Below, piece after piece: positions 1-9,694 of a DNA stretch of 25,723 nt. How positions within the stretch are numbered: the first letter of the stretch is position 1; every line of letters starts with the position of its first letter. This DNA comes from Chara braunii (taxonomy: Eukaryota > Streptophyta > Charophyceae > Charales > Characeae): assembly GCA_003427395.1 (NCBI GenBank), contig BFEA01000241.1, forward strand, positions 799,841 to 825,563, written 5' to 3'. The position numbers and the translations under genes are program-made. The notes under the pieces are model-generated. The model had not been told where the DNA came from and made no database searches. It saw nothing but the letters and a program-made list of their open reading frames with translations.

Positions 1-88
<88 letters not shown>
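1..88. repeat. (CT)44 microsatellite
   Basis: An uninterrupted CT dinucleotide run opens the window, so its true left end is not visible. A second CT tract of similar length lies at 24115. Confidence 0.97.
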
Positions 89-92
<4 letters not shown>

Positions 93-1386
93 GGCGTATT
101 GATCTAATGTGGATGTGTGTGATGACAATGTCTTTGTGTGTATGTCATTTCGTTAAACATCTTCTTCTTATCACCACATCTTATTTAATTTTTACTTTTC
201 TAATCCTGTGCAAGATCACCATCTTATCTCTGGCCATGATTGCCTCTTCGTGCTGCAACATTTTATCCGCCATGCGATTTCAAATCCATCTCTTCGACCT
301 TCCGGTTTCTGGAACAGGGGTACAACCAATGCCATGCATATGGGCTTCGTTCTTTTTTGTTGCTGACCTTATCTCTGTCGTTTGTCGTTATTTTTTCTCA
401 TTTTTGTTTTTCTATTCTGGATTGCGTCGTGGATAAGACTCCTCAATACGACCTTATCTCTATTTGGTGTGGACAACACGCGCCCATTGAACGGTTGTTG
501 GGTATATGGCGGATTATCTTCTTCCTTTTTTTTAATTATTATTTTAATTCCAGTTTGTTCTACTTTCTCTTCTGGGACACGGTTCCACTAGCAAAGATGT
601 AAGGCAAAGGGTCCCTGATGAACACCTGTGGGACGGCGGTGGGACATCTCCCAGCTGTTGGTGCACTGAAATCGGAGGGCAGCAAAATCAATACACTTTG
701 TATATTTCGTAGTTGTCTTTAAAATTAAAAAGAAAAAAAAAAGAAAAAAAAAAAGTTGTCTTTTGATTTTGATTTTGATCTTGTACCTTTTCTTTTTATT
801 TCCGAAAAATAGGATGCGGGAGAAAGGAGTGGAAAGTCTCTTTGTGATTGGCGGTCCTCAATTACAGAAAAAGGAAATCATGGACTCAAAAGGGGAAAGT
901 ATAGACTGTGCTTTTTTCCAGGTCAATAGCAAGCCCCTCGAGGATCACTTCATTTTGTGTGCAAAACAGAAGAACATTATTTAGAATACCCCTGTCGATA
1001 CTCCAAAAAGCCCCCTCCACTTCATTAGCAAGGATTCCCGTGCCAAGAAAGAGGCAGACGTGGAACTGAGAAGTTGGCAGCAGCAGCCCTAACTATATAT
1101 ACGCTGTAGCTTCAAATTCTTGTTCGTGTTTCAGAAGTTATGGGTTGCAAACTTGCTAACTCAGCACACATAATTTTCAGGGCTTCACTCCACTACTCAC
1201 CAAATGTGCATGAATCTTCTGCTAGAACATGGAACCATACACCGCCATATGTTTTGTCTTTTTTGGAAGTCACGACTGGTGGAGCGAGGCCCTACCAATC
1301 TAGCAAGCTAGCGATCTAGTGGTTGGTGAAGACCTACCAATCTAGCAATCGAGTGATTTGTTTTTTAAGAGTAATTGGGTTGCTGG
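89..1386. other. Gene-free region
   Basis: No open frame here has recognisable protein similarity; those present are short and T-rich. A near-tandem repeat is visible: the motif CCTACCAATCTAGCAA begins at 1291 and again at 1333, a 42-bp period, ending just left of element A. A-rich runs lie at about 725-755. It could be intron or intergenic DNA, and the sequence does not decide between them. Confidence 0.6.
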
Positions 1387-1657
1387 CTAGGCTACCAGCC
1401 GGGCCGCCCGGGTCCCGGGTGGCCAGCCCGTGCAAGGACCAGGGAAAGTCCCCTCCCCCCCCCCCCCCCCCCCCCCGCCCAAAAAAAATAAATAAATAAA
1501 AATTCAACTATGCTATGCAGAAAAATAAACTGAACAACTTTTGCCGCAGGTTCACATCTAAATTCTTCACCAATTTTGAAATAAAAAGTAATTTTTTTTT
1601 TTTTATAATTTTTTTGGCCCGGCCGGGCAAGTGACCCTGGGCCACTCTCGTAGCCTT
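1387..1657 (-). mobile_element. GC-capped short element A, 9-bp TSD (Mutator-like MITE candidate)
   Basis: The element is flanked by perfect 9-bp direct repeats GGTTGCTGG at 1378-1386 and 1658-1666. Its ends are imperfect terminal inverted repeats: CTAGGCTACCAG on the left, and AAGGCTACGAG as the reverse complement of the right end, about 13 of 18 positions matching. GC-rich caps with CCCGGG and GGCCGGGC palindromes (1396-1437, 1616-1647) surround an AT-rich core. A C22 run sits at 1455-1476 inside the left cap. The core holds, on the minus strand, AAGTTGTTCAGTTTATTTTT (1521-1540), identical to element B. A 9-bp target duplication is typical of Mutator-like elements. There is no coding capacity. 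Confidence 0.65.
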
Positions 1658-1666
1658 GGTTGCTGG

Positions 1667-2298
1667 TATAGCTGTGTCTAAAGGGTTTTAGAACAAAGAC
1701 ATGAATCTCGGGACATAGCATTGGCATGGCATTGGCATGAATCCAGACATAGAGAAAGACAGGTACAAAATACATGGTGTCCATTCGTGCATGTGTTTTC
1801 CCCGGTTAGGCTGCTGCCCTCAGGGAACAGTCTTTTTTCGGTTTTGCTCTGGACTGGACATTATTGTAGACGTGGACGGGGTTAGATACATAAAATGGGC
1901 TCAATTGCACATAATACAGAGCAGTGGAAACATGCATGGGGTTACATATAGAGAGCAGTGATCAGCGCACCGCATTGAACCAGGTACAATGTTTCCACTG
2001 CTCTGTATATGTAACCCCATTCATGTCAAAAAAAGAGTTGCGAAGGAATGTAGGCATGATTGGGGTTACATATACAGAGCAGTGGAAACATGAAAATGGT
2101 CACATGATAAATTAATACGAATCTAGGCATGAAGAAAGACGGACACAAAATACATTATGGTATTCTGTGTTTTTCGCATACAACTCTGACTTCGTTCAGA
2201 TTGATTTTTTTTATTGATTTTTTTCACATTTCGCGATTTGTATTTTAGTGGCCTGAAAAGATTGTTTGCCCTGTCCTCCATGAGACTACCACTCATCC
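1667..2298. other. Gene-free spacer with shuffled repeats
   Basis: No gene is recognised. The stretch GAATCCAGACATAGAGAAAG (from about 1739) has a diverged direct copy at about 2118 (GAATCTAGGCATGAAGAAAG); both are followed by ACAAAATACAT. Between them lies the inverted-repeat cluster listed separately. Confidence 0.5.
1918..2091. repeat. 31-bp perfect inverted repeat plus a permuted third copy
   Basis: The segment at 1989-2019 is the exact reverse complement of 2061-2091 (31 bp, 41-bp spacer). The sequence reads TGGGGTTACATATACAGAGC and continues through AGTGGAAACAT. A third copy at 1918-1960 carries the same two modules in swapped order (CAGAGCAGTGGAAACAT, then TGGGGTTACATATA). The perfect pair could form a stable hairpin. 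Its origin is unknown. Confidence 0.9.
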
Positions 2299-2809
2299 TA
2301 TGTATCACCCGCGGTCATGTGCCGTATGCGGTCGGGACCCTGCCCGCGGTGGTCGACCCCCACGGCCGACTGCGGGCATGAAACCCGGGGATTTAAAAAA
2401 AATAAAATAATAGGCCAAAAAAAAAAAAAAAAGTGGTTGTAGGGTTTGAAATTCCCTACAACCGTATATTTTTAGTTTTATTTATTTATTTAATTTTATT
2501 TTTTTTTAAATGAAAAACAGAAATCCTTCAGGCAAAAGTTCTTCACTTTATTCTTTTAGTAAGAAAAATAAAGGATTTTGTTTGATTTGTATCTCAAATG
2601 TGGTAACGAATTTTGATATGACCCCAAGGCCAAAGTTGTTCAGTTTATTTTTGGCATAACAAATGTTTTTTTCAGATTTTTCTGAATTACTTTGTTTTTT
2701 TTTTTTTTTTTTTTCATGACCGCGGACCGTGGTCATGACCGCGGCCTCGCGGCCGAGATCGCAGTCCGCGGTCATGCCCCCGGCGACCGCGACCGCGGGG
2801 GATTCATAG
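2299..2809 (+). mobile_element. GC-capped short element B, 9-bp TSD (Mutator-like MITE candidate)
   Basis: Perfect 9-bp direct repeats CACTCATCC flank the element (2290-2298 and 2810-2818). The terminal inverted repeats match at 16 of 18 positions: TATGTATCACCCGCGGTC on the left and TATGAATCCCCCGCGGTC as the reverse complement of the right end. Both caps (2308-2391, 2715-2802) are dense in CCGCGG and GCGGTCATG palindromes. The AT-rich core (about 2392-2714) contains the conserved stretch at 2633-2652 shared with element A. No protein is encoded. This is the cleanest member of the family. Confidence 0.72.
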
Positions 2810-2922
2810 CACTCATCCAAAAAAAATGGCCCTTAGGGGACAAAACTCAATTCAAGTACGGATTACCGAAAAGAAAAAAAGTGAACAAAACTCAATTTTA
2901 CCAGAAATGCAGTTATAGCCCA

Positions 2923-3289
2923 GGGTGATTGTCATGCTCGGCCGGTCCTGCCCGACCGAGCACCAGGGACCAGGGCATGCAATTGTGCTCTCCCAAAGGA
3001 CCCCCAAATTTGGGCTCATTTCTTTTTTTGGGAGTTGGCTGTCAAGAGGGTTGCCTTAGTGTGTTTCTGTTATTTTATTTTCTATTTCCGATTCTGTGAG
3101 GAATTCTAATGTGACCGTCAGCCAAAAGTCGTTTCTATTTTAATTCTACACAGCATAATGTTTTTCCGTTTTTTTTTTTTTTTTGGCGCTGGGGCTGCCT
3201 GGAACCTTGCCCGGGGGTCATGCCCGGACGGGCATTCGGGCGTGTACCCAGGCATAAGTTGGGTGCCCGGACGCCCAGAAAAACAACCT
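2923..3289 (+). mobile_element. GC-capped short element C (older family member)
   Basis: The architecture matches A and B: GC-rich palindromic caps (2936-2985; 3184-3285, with CCCGG and GGGCATGCCC-like motifs) surround an AT-rich core at about 3055-3180. The core segment GAATTCTAATGTGACCGTCA followed by CCAAAAGTCG aligns with the B core. The ends are diverged; candidate termini are CAGGGTGATTGTC and CTAGGTTGTTTTTC. The flanks GTTATAGCC and GTTATGAAC agree at only 6 of 9 positions, so the boundaries are approximate. Confidence 0.5.
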
Positions 3290-3356
3290 AGGTTATGAAC
3301 GTTCTCCTACTGGGCAAGGGGAGCCGTCGTCCTCCAACCTGGCCCATCTTTTATAA

Positions 3357-3530
3357 TGTGCTCAAGGCATAGGGCATAATTCAATTTTTTTTCCATCTAA
3401 TCTTAGTTGTTCTTCTACTGTGGTAGTAATGTAGACTATAATACGCTCAAGGTATAGGCTATACTTTTTTTTTTTTTTTCCATCTAATCTAGTTGTTCTT
3501 CTGCTGGGGGAGGAATGTGGACATGGACAA
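3357..3530 (+). repeat. Two-copy tandem repeat, about 88-bp unit
   Basis: GCTCAAGGCATAGGGCATA, a T-run and CCATCTAATCTTAGTTGTTC (first copy, about 3360-3440) are repeated as GCTCAAGGTATAGGCTATA, a longer T-run and CCATCTAATCTAGTTGTTC (about 3448-3525). The copies differ at several positions and in T-run length, so this is a genuine older duplication rather than an assembly copy. Confidence 0.85.
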
Positions 3531-5419
3531 GTTTAGGTACAAAGATATAGTTGTATCAGACTATTTTTGTGCCAAGATTCAAGAAAGATCGAGATGAGAG
3601 CCAATCATCATTATGGACTGCGCTTGTTTTATTTTTTGTTTTTAAAGACGCCGCTGACTGCGTTTGATGACTGTATCTGGCTAGTTTTGCATCTATTTAT
3701 CTGGCAAAAATTGTCGATCCGCTCTTTTCTTTTTTTTTATAAAGAAAACGTGATGGCCTTGAGATATCCTTATTGCACTGACCAGCCCGAGGTATGTATC
3801 TGGATTCGAACTTTGGCTTGTATTTGTATGTGAACTGAGCTAGGCTAGTTGTTGCCCCCAATCTCCTTCACCGGAATGAAACATAGGCTCCCAACTTAAA
3901 AGTTTATACTGTATTTTCCACAGGGCATGCCCTGGCAGCTTTCATTCTGCAGAAATTATTGCAATGGGGTAGCAAATGCAAGCCAGTTTCAGGCAAATCT
4001 GCTATTTGAGGAGTCTGATAAGTTTCTTGTAGATTAATTGTGCTAAATATATTATTTAAACCGATCTTAACTATGCGTTCGAACTTTCATTAAGCATTGA
4101 CAATGATGAAAATAGTTGGGGATCAGTCCATTCATCCATGAGAGAGTTAAGATTTATTGTCTACAACTATGTTTTATGTTTGAGTTAATATGTGGGTGTT
4201 CACTTTCGTTCACCTAAAATCAAATTGTTGAGAAGTTCATCTCTCCCTCTCTATCTCTCATACACACATACACACATTTAGCATGCTTTGTGCCATACAT
4301 TGCCGACAAAAAACGTTGTTTTTGTGATGAAATTGACTTGAAAAAAATCGGGCACTGTATCTTTATTATACTATTGGTAAAAAGACAACTTTGTTATCCA
4401 TGTCTCTGCTTTTGCTATCATGTAAAAGTTAGGCAATGACCGCAATGACAATAGCATGAACAATGAATCTGACTGCACTTATGTTTGTACTTGGAATGAA
4501 AATCAATTCACTAGAGGTTCATACTATGTCTTTAAATACCGAAAGGGGAGGGTTAGGGGGGGCATACATTCGTGGGGCATGCAAATGACAACAAGTGCAC
4601 TTATTAACATTGGCAATGAGTACGACTCTGTACGGGTGTCTTTTGCTTTGTACTTTTACAAATGATCTAGTTATCTCGTCATAAACGTATAATCACCAGA
4701 ATAACATTTTTGCTACGTATTTCCACGTATGATTTTAGTTATAATGTAATCAGCATATAGTCACAAGATAGACACTGAACTTGCTACACTTTAGTACTAT
4801 GTCCTCTGCAGCCATGTGTGAACTAACTCTAGATTAACAAAACATGTATGTAAATGTAAAACTATGATCATACCTCTTTATTCTTTATGCTTCATTGTAT
4901 TCCGATTTTTCAATTACACTTTTTGATTTGAATTTTACTTTTTTTTGTCGTTTGCTATTATTTAGCTCTTTTGTGTATCCTACTCAACGAATGTCAGACA
5001 TTGTTAAGATTTAAAATAGCTTCTTATATGAACTGCCAATAAACTGCTGACCTTCTTTTATCCTCGATACTCTTTTATGACGCAGAAAACTCTTTACTTT
5101 ACTCTTCGCTTGAAACTATACTATCCTCTTCGTTTCAATCTCTACTTTATATTATGCTCTGTTGTATGTGCTTATAGTGTTCTAATATGTCGGTCGTTGT
5201 TTTCACTAGTTTATCTTGTTTGTTTTTCCAGACATTGGTGATCTATATTCTCAAACAATCAGCAACAAAGAAAGTCGGACAGACTTTTGTTATTACGTTG
5301 TAATTCGCCTTCTATTATGTTATCTGCTTCTTTCTATCTTCACGATTTTGTTTTTATCTCCTCCTTCCTTAAAATAGTTGTAGCAATAATAACTGGGAAA
5401 CTTGGTCATTTACTTTCAT
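3531..5419. other. AT-rich gene-free region
   Basis: The open frames are short and show no domain. The sequence is AT-rich and has no long repeat that I can see. It could be a long intron or intergenic DNA; no splice context decides this. Confidence 0.5.
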
Positions 5420-5545
5420 ATCCAGCAGGTGCTGCTCCCCACCAATAGATGGAGCCTCCCGGGGAGTACTAGCGGTGTATGCTCTTACCAGCACCCTTCG
5501 TACCGCCCCGGATGTTTTGTCAAAAACAAAAACAAAAAAAAGAGC
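5420..5545 (+). mobile_element. Retroelement 3'-end fragment
   Basis: Positions 5420-5460 match 19713-19754 at about 36 of 41 sites, including CTCCCCACCAATAGATGGAG. Both copies then run through diverged GC-richer sequence to a shared end (TTTGTCAAAAA here, TTCGTCAAAAA there) followed by an A-rich tail. In the second copy this lies downstream of LINE coding sequence, so I infer that this is the 3' terminus of a related LINE or a SINE sharing its tail. Confidence 0.55.
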
Positions 5546-5693
5546 TTTTTTTTTTTTTCCCTTTCAACCACCACTACCTCTGTCACTCTTGGGAAAAGTG
5601 GAAAACCTGGTTGTTTTCCCACTTTTTTTGAACCTTTTGGGGGTCTGCGGAGGATCGGCAGTTGGGCTTTGTATATCTCTCACTCTCTGGGGG
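5475..5693 (+). repeat. 219-bp direct duplicate, copy 1 (probable artefact)
   Basis: This segment reads the same as 5732-5950, including its homopolymer runs, with only the 38-bp adapter between the copies. That is the arrangement expected if a 219-bp fragment was circularised through the mate-pair adapter and the junction was assembled. Confidence 0.93.
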
Positions 5694-5731
5694 CTGTCTC
5701 TTATACACATCTAGATGTGTATAAGAGACAG
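5694..5731. other. Nextera mate-pair junction adapter (contamination)
   Basis: The 38-bp palindrome consists of CTGTCTCTTATACACATCT followed by its reverse complement. This is the Illumina Nextera mate-pair circularisation junction made of two Tn5 mosaic ends. Translated across, it gives the well-known artefact peptide SYTHLDVYKRQ. It is not genomic. Confidence 0.99.
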
Positions 5732-5950
5732 GTGTATGCTCTTACCAGCACCCTTCGTACCGCCCCGGATGTTTTGTCAAAAACAAAAACAAAAAAAAGA
5801 GCTTTTTTTTTTTTTCCCTTTCAACCACCACTACCTCTGTCACTCTTGGGAAAAGTGGAAAACCTGGTTGTTTTCCCACTTTTTTTGAACCTTTTGGGGG
5901 TCTGCGGAGGATCGGCAGTTGGGCTTTGTATATCTCTCACTCTCTGGGGG
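5732..5950 (+). repeat. 219-bp direct duplicate, copy 2
   Basis: Identical to 5475-5693 at an offset of 257 bp. The duplication stops exactly at the base where copy 1 meets the adapter; after that the sequence continues uniquely (TGCCTGGTCTCAAGC). The genomic sequence probably has only one copy. Confidence 0.93.
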
Positions 5951-7009
5951 TGCCTGGTCTCAAGCTAGGTCCATGTACAGCCAGGGGTTCCAGCATTTGT
6001 AAAACGCTGGCTGGACCCTCAGGAACAGCAAATTTTGACGAGTTTTGGACCAAAAAACTCAGTTTCAGTTTCTTTCAAAAAAAAAAATCATTGAAAAATG
6101 TCCATTTTGACGAAATGGCAGTTGTTTAGCAAAAAAAACCGCTTGTGTGAGTATGCCCTGAGTTGTTCTTTTGCTTCTTTTTTTTTTTACCCAAGGGGCA
6201 GCCAGTGTCGTATGATCGGCACTCTGGCCTGGTTCATACGACGGCTGCTTATGAATTATACAAGCCGGAAAATGGGTCCAGCATCCCTCACAGTGGGTGC
6301 ATTTTGGACCCCGCCCTAACCGGCAGTGATCAGGGATTCAAGGAGTATTTAGGAATACTGGTAGCACTGGTAGGTAACTAGGTAATAAAGAAGACTGTGA
6401 GGGAAGATAATAGCTAAGACAGAGGGGAAGGGGGGGGGGGGGGGGGGGGGGAGGAGGGAGGGGTGAGTAAAAAAAAAACGAAAAAAGAGAAAAGCCGCCC
6501 AATGGAACCAGCAGGCCTGCCAAAACCACTTGAAGTTCTTGTTTTATCACCCCCCCAAATTTTGCTGGTTGCCCAGAAAGGGCCCACAGGCATTGCAGGC
6601 AGTCCGATGTTAAAATCTGGCGGTCAGGATTCTATCCCACCCACTCAGTAGCATCTTTCTTCCGGATGATGAACCTGGTGCCTTATGTGAGCAAGATTCA
6701 TATTCAGGTAGGCCCTTTTCTCCAACAGGCAAAGTTTGGGTGCAGTAAACCAAAACAATTTTCGCCTGGGGTACATTACCAATTATCCCAACTAGAGGGG
6801 TGGAGAGCCTTCTTACAAGTTCAGCATTATTATTATTTTGTAATGACCCGCCAAAAACACAGACTGAGAACACTACTGATTTCTGGGATTTGCCACTGGA
6901 ATGAATGCCTTGCTGTGATTCCCGCATTCTGCTGTGTTTTCCAAGTCTGTGTGTGTGTGCGTGCCTGCCCGTTTGCATGCCTGTCTGAATGCTTGTTGGT
7001 TGAGTGTGT
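5951..7009. other. Gene-free region with G22 tract
   Basis: No convincing gene. A pure G22 run at 6430-6451 is a likely sequencing and assembly weak point. A short GT-rich stretch lies at 6949-6962. The open frames are short and have no recognisable domain. Confidence 0.5.
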
Positions 7010-7380
7010 GTGTGACCCGCAAGGGTACTAGTTGGTTGCAAGGCCCCGCAGGGCCGGTACTTACCTGTGGCCGTGACTTTGAGGGTTGCAGGGGGGTAAA
7101 CACTCAGGTAGCGGGGGGTAGGCCCACGGCACTTNGAGCAGCTGGGGNAAAACACTNNANTAGCAGGTAGGCCGAGCAGAAGAAGACAAAAAGTTGGCAT
7201 TTTTAGAGGCCCAGTAGCGGTAGGCTAGAGGTAGGCCGGTACCAGTCCAAGTAGCCCGGGTCTAGGGCCTGTNCGGACAATAACAGAGCCTGCAATGATG
7301 TTTCCCTCCGAAAGGGAGAGGTACCGGTTGCTGGGAGGCCGCTCGGCCTAGGAAGTCACCGCCCAGGAGGCNGGTAGACC
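7010..7380. repeat. Short-period GGTAGGCC repeats with ambiguous bases
   Basis: Variants of GTAGCGG and GGTAGGCC recur (about 7100-7125, 7160-7175, 7210-7240). Single Ns occur at 7135, 7148, 7157, 7158, 7160, 7273 and 7372. This pattern of isolated ambiguous calls fits a collapsed near-identical repeat in which different copies disagree. Confidence 0.6.
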
Positions 7381-7583
7381 GCTATATCTTCAGGAAGAGC
7401 GAAGAGCTCTTCCTCATTTGCGGTATGCAAGGATCGGCGACATGCTGCTGGAGCGCTAGCGCTGGTCTGCTACAGCGCTGGGTGGAGGTGAAGGTACCTG
7501 GGCGCTCAGCCTGGCTATGGCGAGCAGCCCAGTGTGAGGAGGAGGAAGAAGGAGGTTGAGGGAGAGAGTGGCGAGGCACGTAC

Positions 7584-8077
7584 CTGGCTATCGTAGACAC
7601 CATCTTCATCACTTGGTTGGGCGCTGCATCTGGAAGGCCCCGGTTGGGGTAGTGCGGCACCTGGGGGAAGCTCGAGGCAGAGGCAGGCATAGCGGATCAA
7701 GCCAGCAGCGGCATAGCTGCTTTGAGTGGTCCTTTGGGCATCAGGGCCAGGCCCTCATTAGTCCGCCATAGCCTATGCTTGAGAGAGGAGGCTGAAGGAG
7801 GGAATCCATAGCTGTGGTGGACTGGTTGTTGTTGTTGTTGTTGAGTTGAGTCAACAGTAAGAGGGAACTTCGGATATTGATTCTGGTTCATCCATTCATT
7901 GTTATTATTATTATTGAGAGAAGAATAAGATTGGTGAAGAGAAGGAGGAGGAGGAAGGTGGAGAGAGAAGGGGGAATTGTCATTGGTCTTGCTGGTGTAC
8001 TTCTTCTTCTTCTTTACCTCTCCTCTGGTCTTTATCTCTTTGCAAGTGCTTTCATTTCTTTCGCAATTGGGTGGCAT
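7584..8077 (-). pseudogene. Possible coding exon with homopeptide runs, one in-frame stop
   Basis: A minus-strand frame opens with ATG at 8077 and carries a six-Asn run, a six-Gln run and Pro/Ser-rich sequence, a composition often seen in the N-terminal parts of plant regulatory proteins. It meets one TGA at 7697-7699 and then continues in the same frame with similar composition (SSFPQVPHYPNRGLPDAAPN). The segment could end at a good splice-donor context, CCAG then GTACGTG, with the exon's last base at 7584. No domain is recognisable, so no function is proposed. The TGA may be a base error or a sign of decay, or the whole frame may be chance. Confidence 0.3.
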
Positions 8078-8226
8078 TGTCTTTCATTGTGAATTTGCAC
8101 TTGAGATGACCAGGATCGTAACAATTTTTTTTTTTTAACACTGTGTTCTTCTCTCAAATTCTTTTTTTAAGTTCAGCATTATACGCAGGCCAAACAGTCC
8201 ACTTTCTTTTTTTTCTTTTTTTTTTT

Positions 8227-9003
8227 GGGCATATTTTCGAAATGCCCTTCCGACTGCCATTTATTTGCAGTATGCCCCTCCGACAGCTGACTTACCCTGT
8301 CGCGCCCCTCTGACAATGGTTGAAGTTTCCGACAAACCCCTGGCATCATTTGGGCATACGTTCAATATGCCCCTACCAGTATCAGTTCCAAATTACAGTA
8401 TTCCCCTGTAGCTCCCCTCCCAGGGCCGGCCGCGAGTTCACTCAATGGCCACAGGGGCATTCTGGAAAGTTGCACCCTCACCAATTTCCATTTTTTTTAT
8501 AGGGGAAATTTTTGAAATGCCCCTCTGACTTCCATTTAATATTTCAATTTTGCGATCTCCCACTCCCATGGCATGCTCCTGGGGCCTCTGAAGTTTCCTG
8601 CAGGCCCCTGTCAGTGAGGGGTGCAACTTTCCAGCATGCCCTTGTGGCAGTTGGTGACACTCGCGGCTGTCCCGCTGGCCCTCAGAGCTACGGGAACAAA
8701 TTGGAAGTTTGGAACCGGTATCTGTACCGGCATATCGTCCATATTTCTTTCCCTTTTTCTTTTTTTTCTTTTCTTTTTTTTTCTTCCATTGACCAGATTT
8801 CAGGCCCAAATTAGGCCAGGTTTTTTTTGGAAACTTTTCAATCCATACCTTTCTCGGCCTTTCGGCTAATTCTGATCAGTTTAATATCTGATCCGTGACC
8901 CATCGATCCTCGTCAGAGGGGTGGGACAGAGTAAGTCGCCCATCACAGGGGCATGCCGCACATAAATGGTAGTCAGAGGCATTTTGAAAATTTTCCCTCT
9001 TTT
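8227..9003. mobile_element. Fold-back element with about 90-bp inverted ends
   Basis: The left arm at 8227-8320 (GAAATGCCCTTCCGACTGCC, then ATTTATTTGCAGTATGCCCC, CTTACCCTGTC, CCCCTCTGAC) is matched by the reverse complement of about 8911-9003 (AAAATGCCTCTGACTACC, ATTTATGTGCGGCATGCCCC, CTTACTCTGTC, CCCCTCTGAC). A further partial copy of the same end motif lies inside at 8502-8540. An internal inverted pair at 8446-8481 and 8612-8650 shares GGAAAGTTGCACC. A U2-like segment abuts the right arm. No protein is encoded, the target duplication is not clear, and the class is unknown. Confidence 0.65.
8845..8906 (+). pseudogene. U2 snRNA-derived pseudogene, internally deleted
   Basis: The segment begins exactly at the plant U2 5' end (ATACCTTTCTCGGCCTTT, then CGGCTAA) and resumes with TTCTGATCAGTTTAATATCT, matching U2 from about nucleotide 44. 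The missing 18 or so nucleotides (about 26-43) include the branch-point recognition GUAGUA, so it cannot act as a splicing U2. The following stem region is diverged and runs into the fold-back arm. The U2 comparison is from knowledge of the conserved sequence, not a search. Confidence 0.8.
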
Positions 9004-9397
9004 TTGAAGACAAGAAAAAAAAAAACATAAACAAAAACAGCCTCGGGGTACCAGGTGGGGTAATACAGGCCACTTAGAATTCCCATGGTGCACTAATTGA
9101 GTATGGCACGTATCAGCATCCCTCGCACCTGTTCGGGTGGTTTTATTTAATAATAATAATAATAATAATTAATAAAAAAAAAAAGAAAAAAAAAAAGCAT
9201 GGCATGTCCATATGGCTGTACTGTTTCACTTTCTTCCTTTTTTGCACTTTCATGTTCCCTTAAGGGCGTTAACCGTTCGACCTTCCACCTTTCCTCAGGC
9301 ACATCCCTGTTGCTCTGTCTATAGCTATGAGTCTATGACTGCAGGTCTTTAACACCCTGGTCACCCAACCTCGTCTATCTATCGTGGAGGACGACCC
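9004..9397. other. Gene-free spacer with (AAT)n and A-rich runs
   Basis: It contains an AAT/TAA trinucleotide run at about 9150-9170 followed by two A-rich runs. No coding or RNA gene is recognised. Confidence 0.5.
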
Positions 9398-9506
9398 TAC
9401 AGTCTTCCCCCGAATACAACGTACGGTCATTATAGCTGAATTTAGACTGAAAGATACACCAAATTCAGCTATAATGACCGTACGTTGTATTCGGGGGAAG
9501 ACTGTA
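9398..9506. mobile_element. Hairpin element H1, 46-bp perfect inverted repeat
   Basis: Left arm 9398-9443 is the exact reverse complement of right arm 9461-9506, with a 17-nt loop. The arm includes CCCGAATACAACGTACGGTC and ATTATAGCTGAATTT. The element begins and ends with TA (TACAGTCTTC and GAAGACTGTA), compatible with a TA target duplication. If transcribed it would fold into a near-perfect hairpin of microRNA-precursor size. No protein is encoded. Confidence 0.85.
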
Positions 9507-9541
9507 TTAAGCTTGTGGACAGCAGTCCCGGGCAGCAGCGA

Positions 9542-9627
9542 TACCATCTTCAACCGATAGAACGCCCGGTCATTATAGCTGCATCTGGACTCAAAATGGT
9601 ACCAGATCCGGCTATAATGACCGGGTA
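9542..9627. mobile_element. Hairpin element H2 (right arm shortened)
   Basis: CCCGGTCATTATAGC (9565-9579) pairs perfectly with GCTATAATGACCGGG (9611-9625), and CATCTGG/CCAGAT pair further inward. The outer left sequence ACCATCTTCAACCGATAGAA matches the family end, but the right arm lacks the corresponding 20 bp and goes straight to TA. It is therefore a right-end-deleted copy of the same family as H1. Confidence 0.75.
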
Positions 9628-9694
9628 GGCAGGCACTACAGCCTCAGTTGAAACACTATAGACGCTGCCCCGTCGAGAGGGAACGATCGGCCAC

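Noticed and set aside
5402-5968. A 188-residue plus-strand open frame
   Set aside because: It runs through the adapter at 5694-5731 (SYTHLDVYKRQ) and reads the 219-bp duplicate in two frames. It is an artefact.
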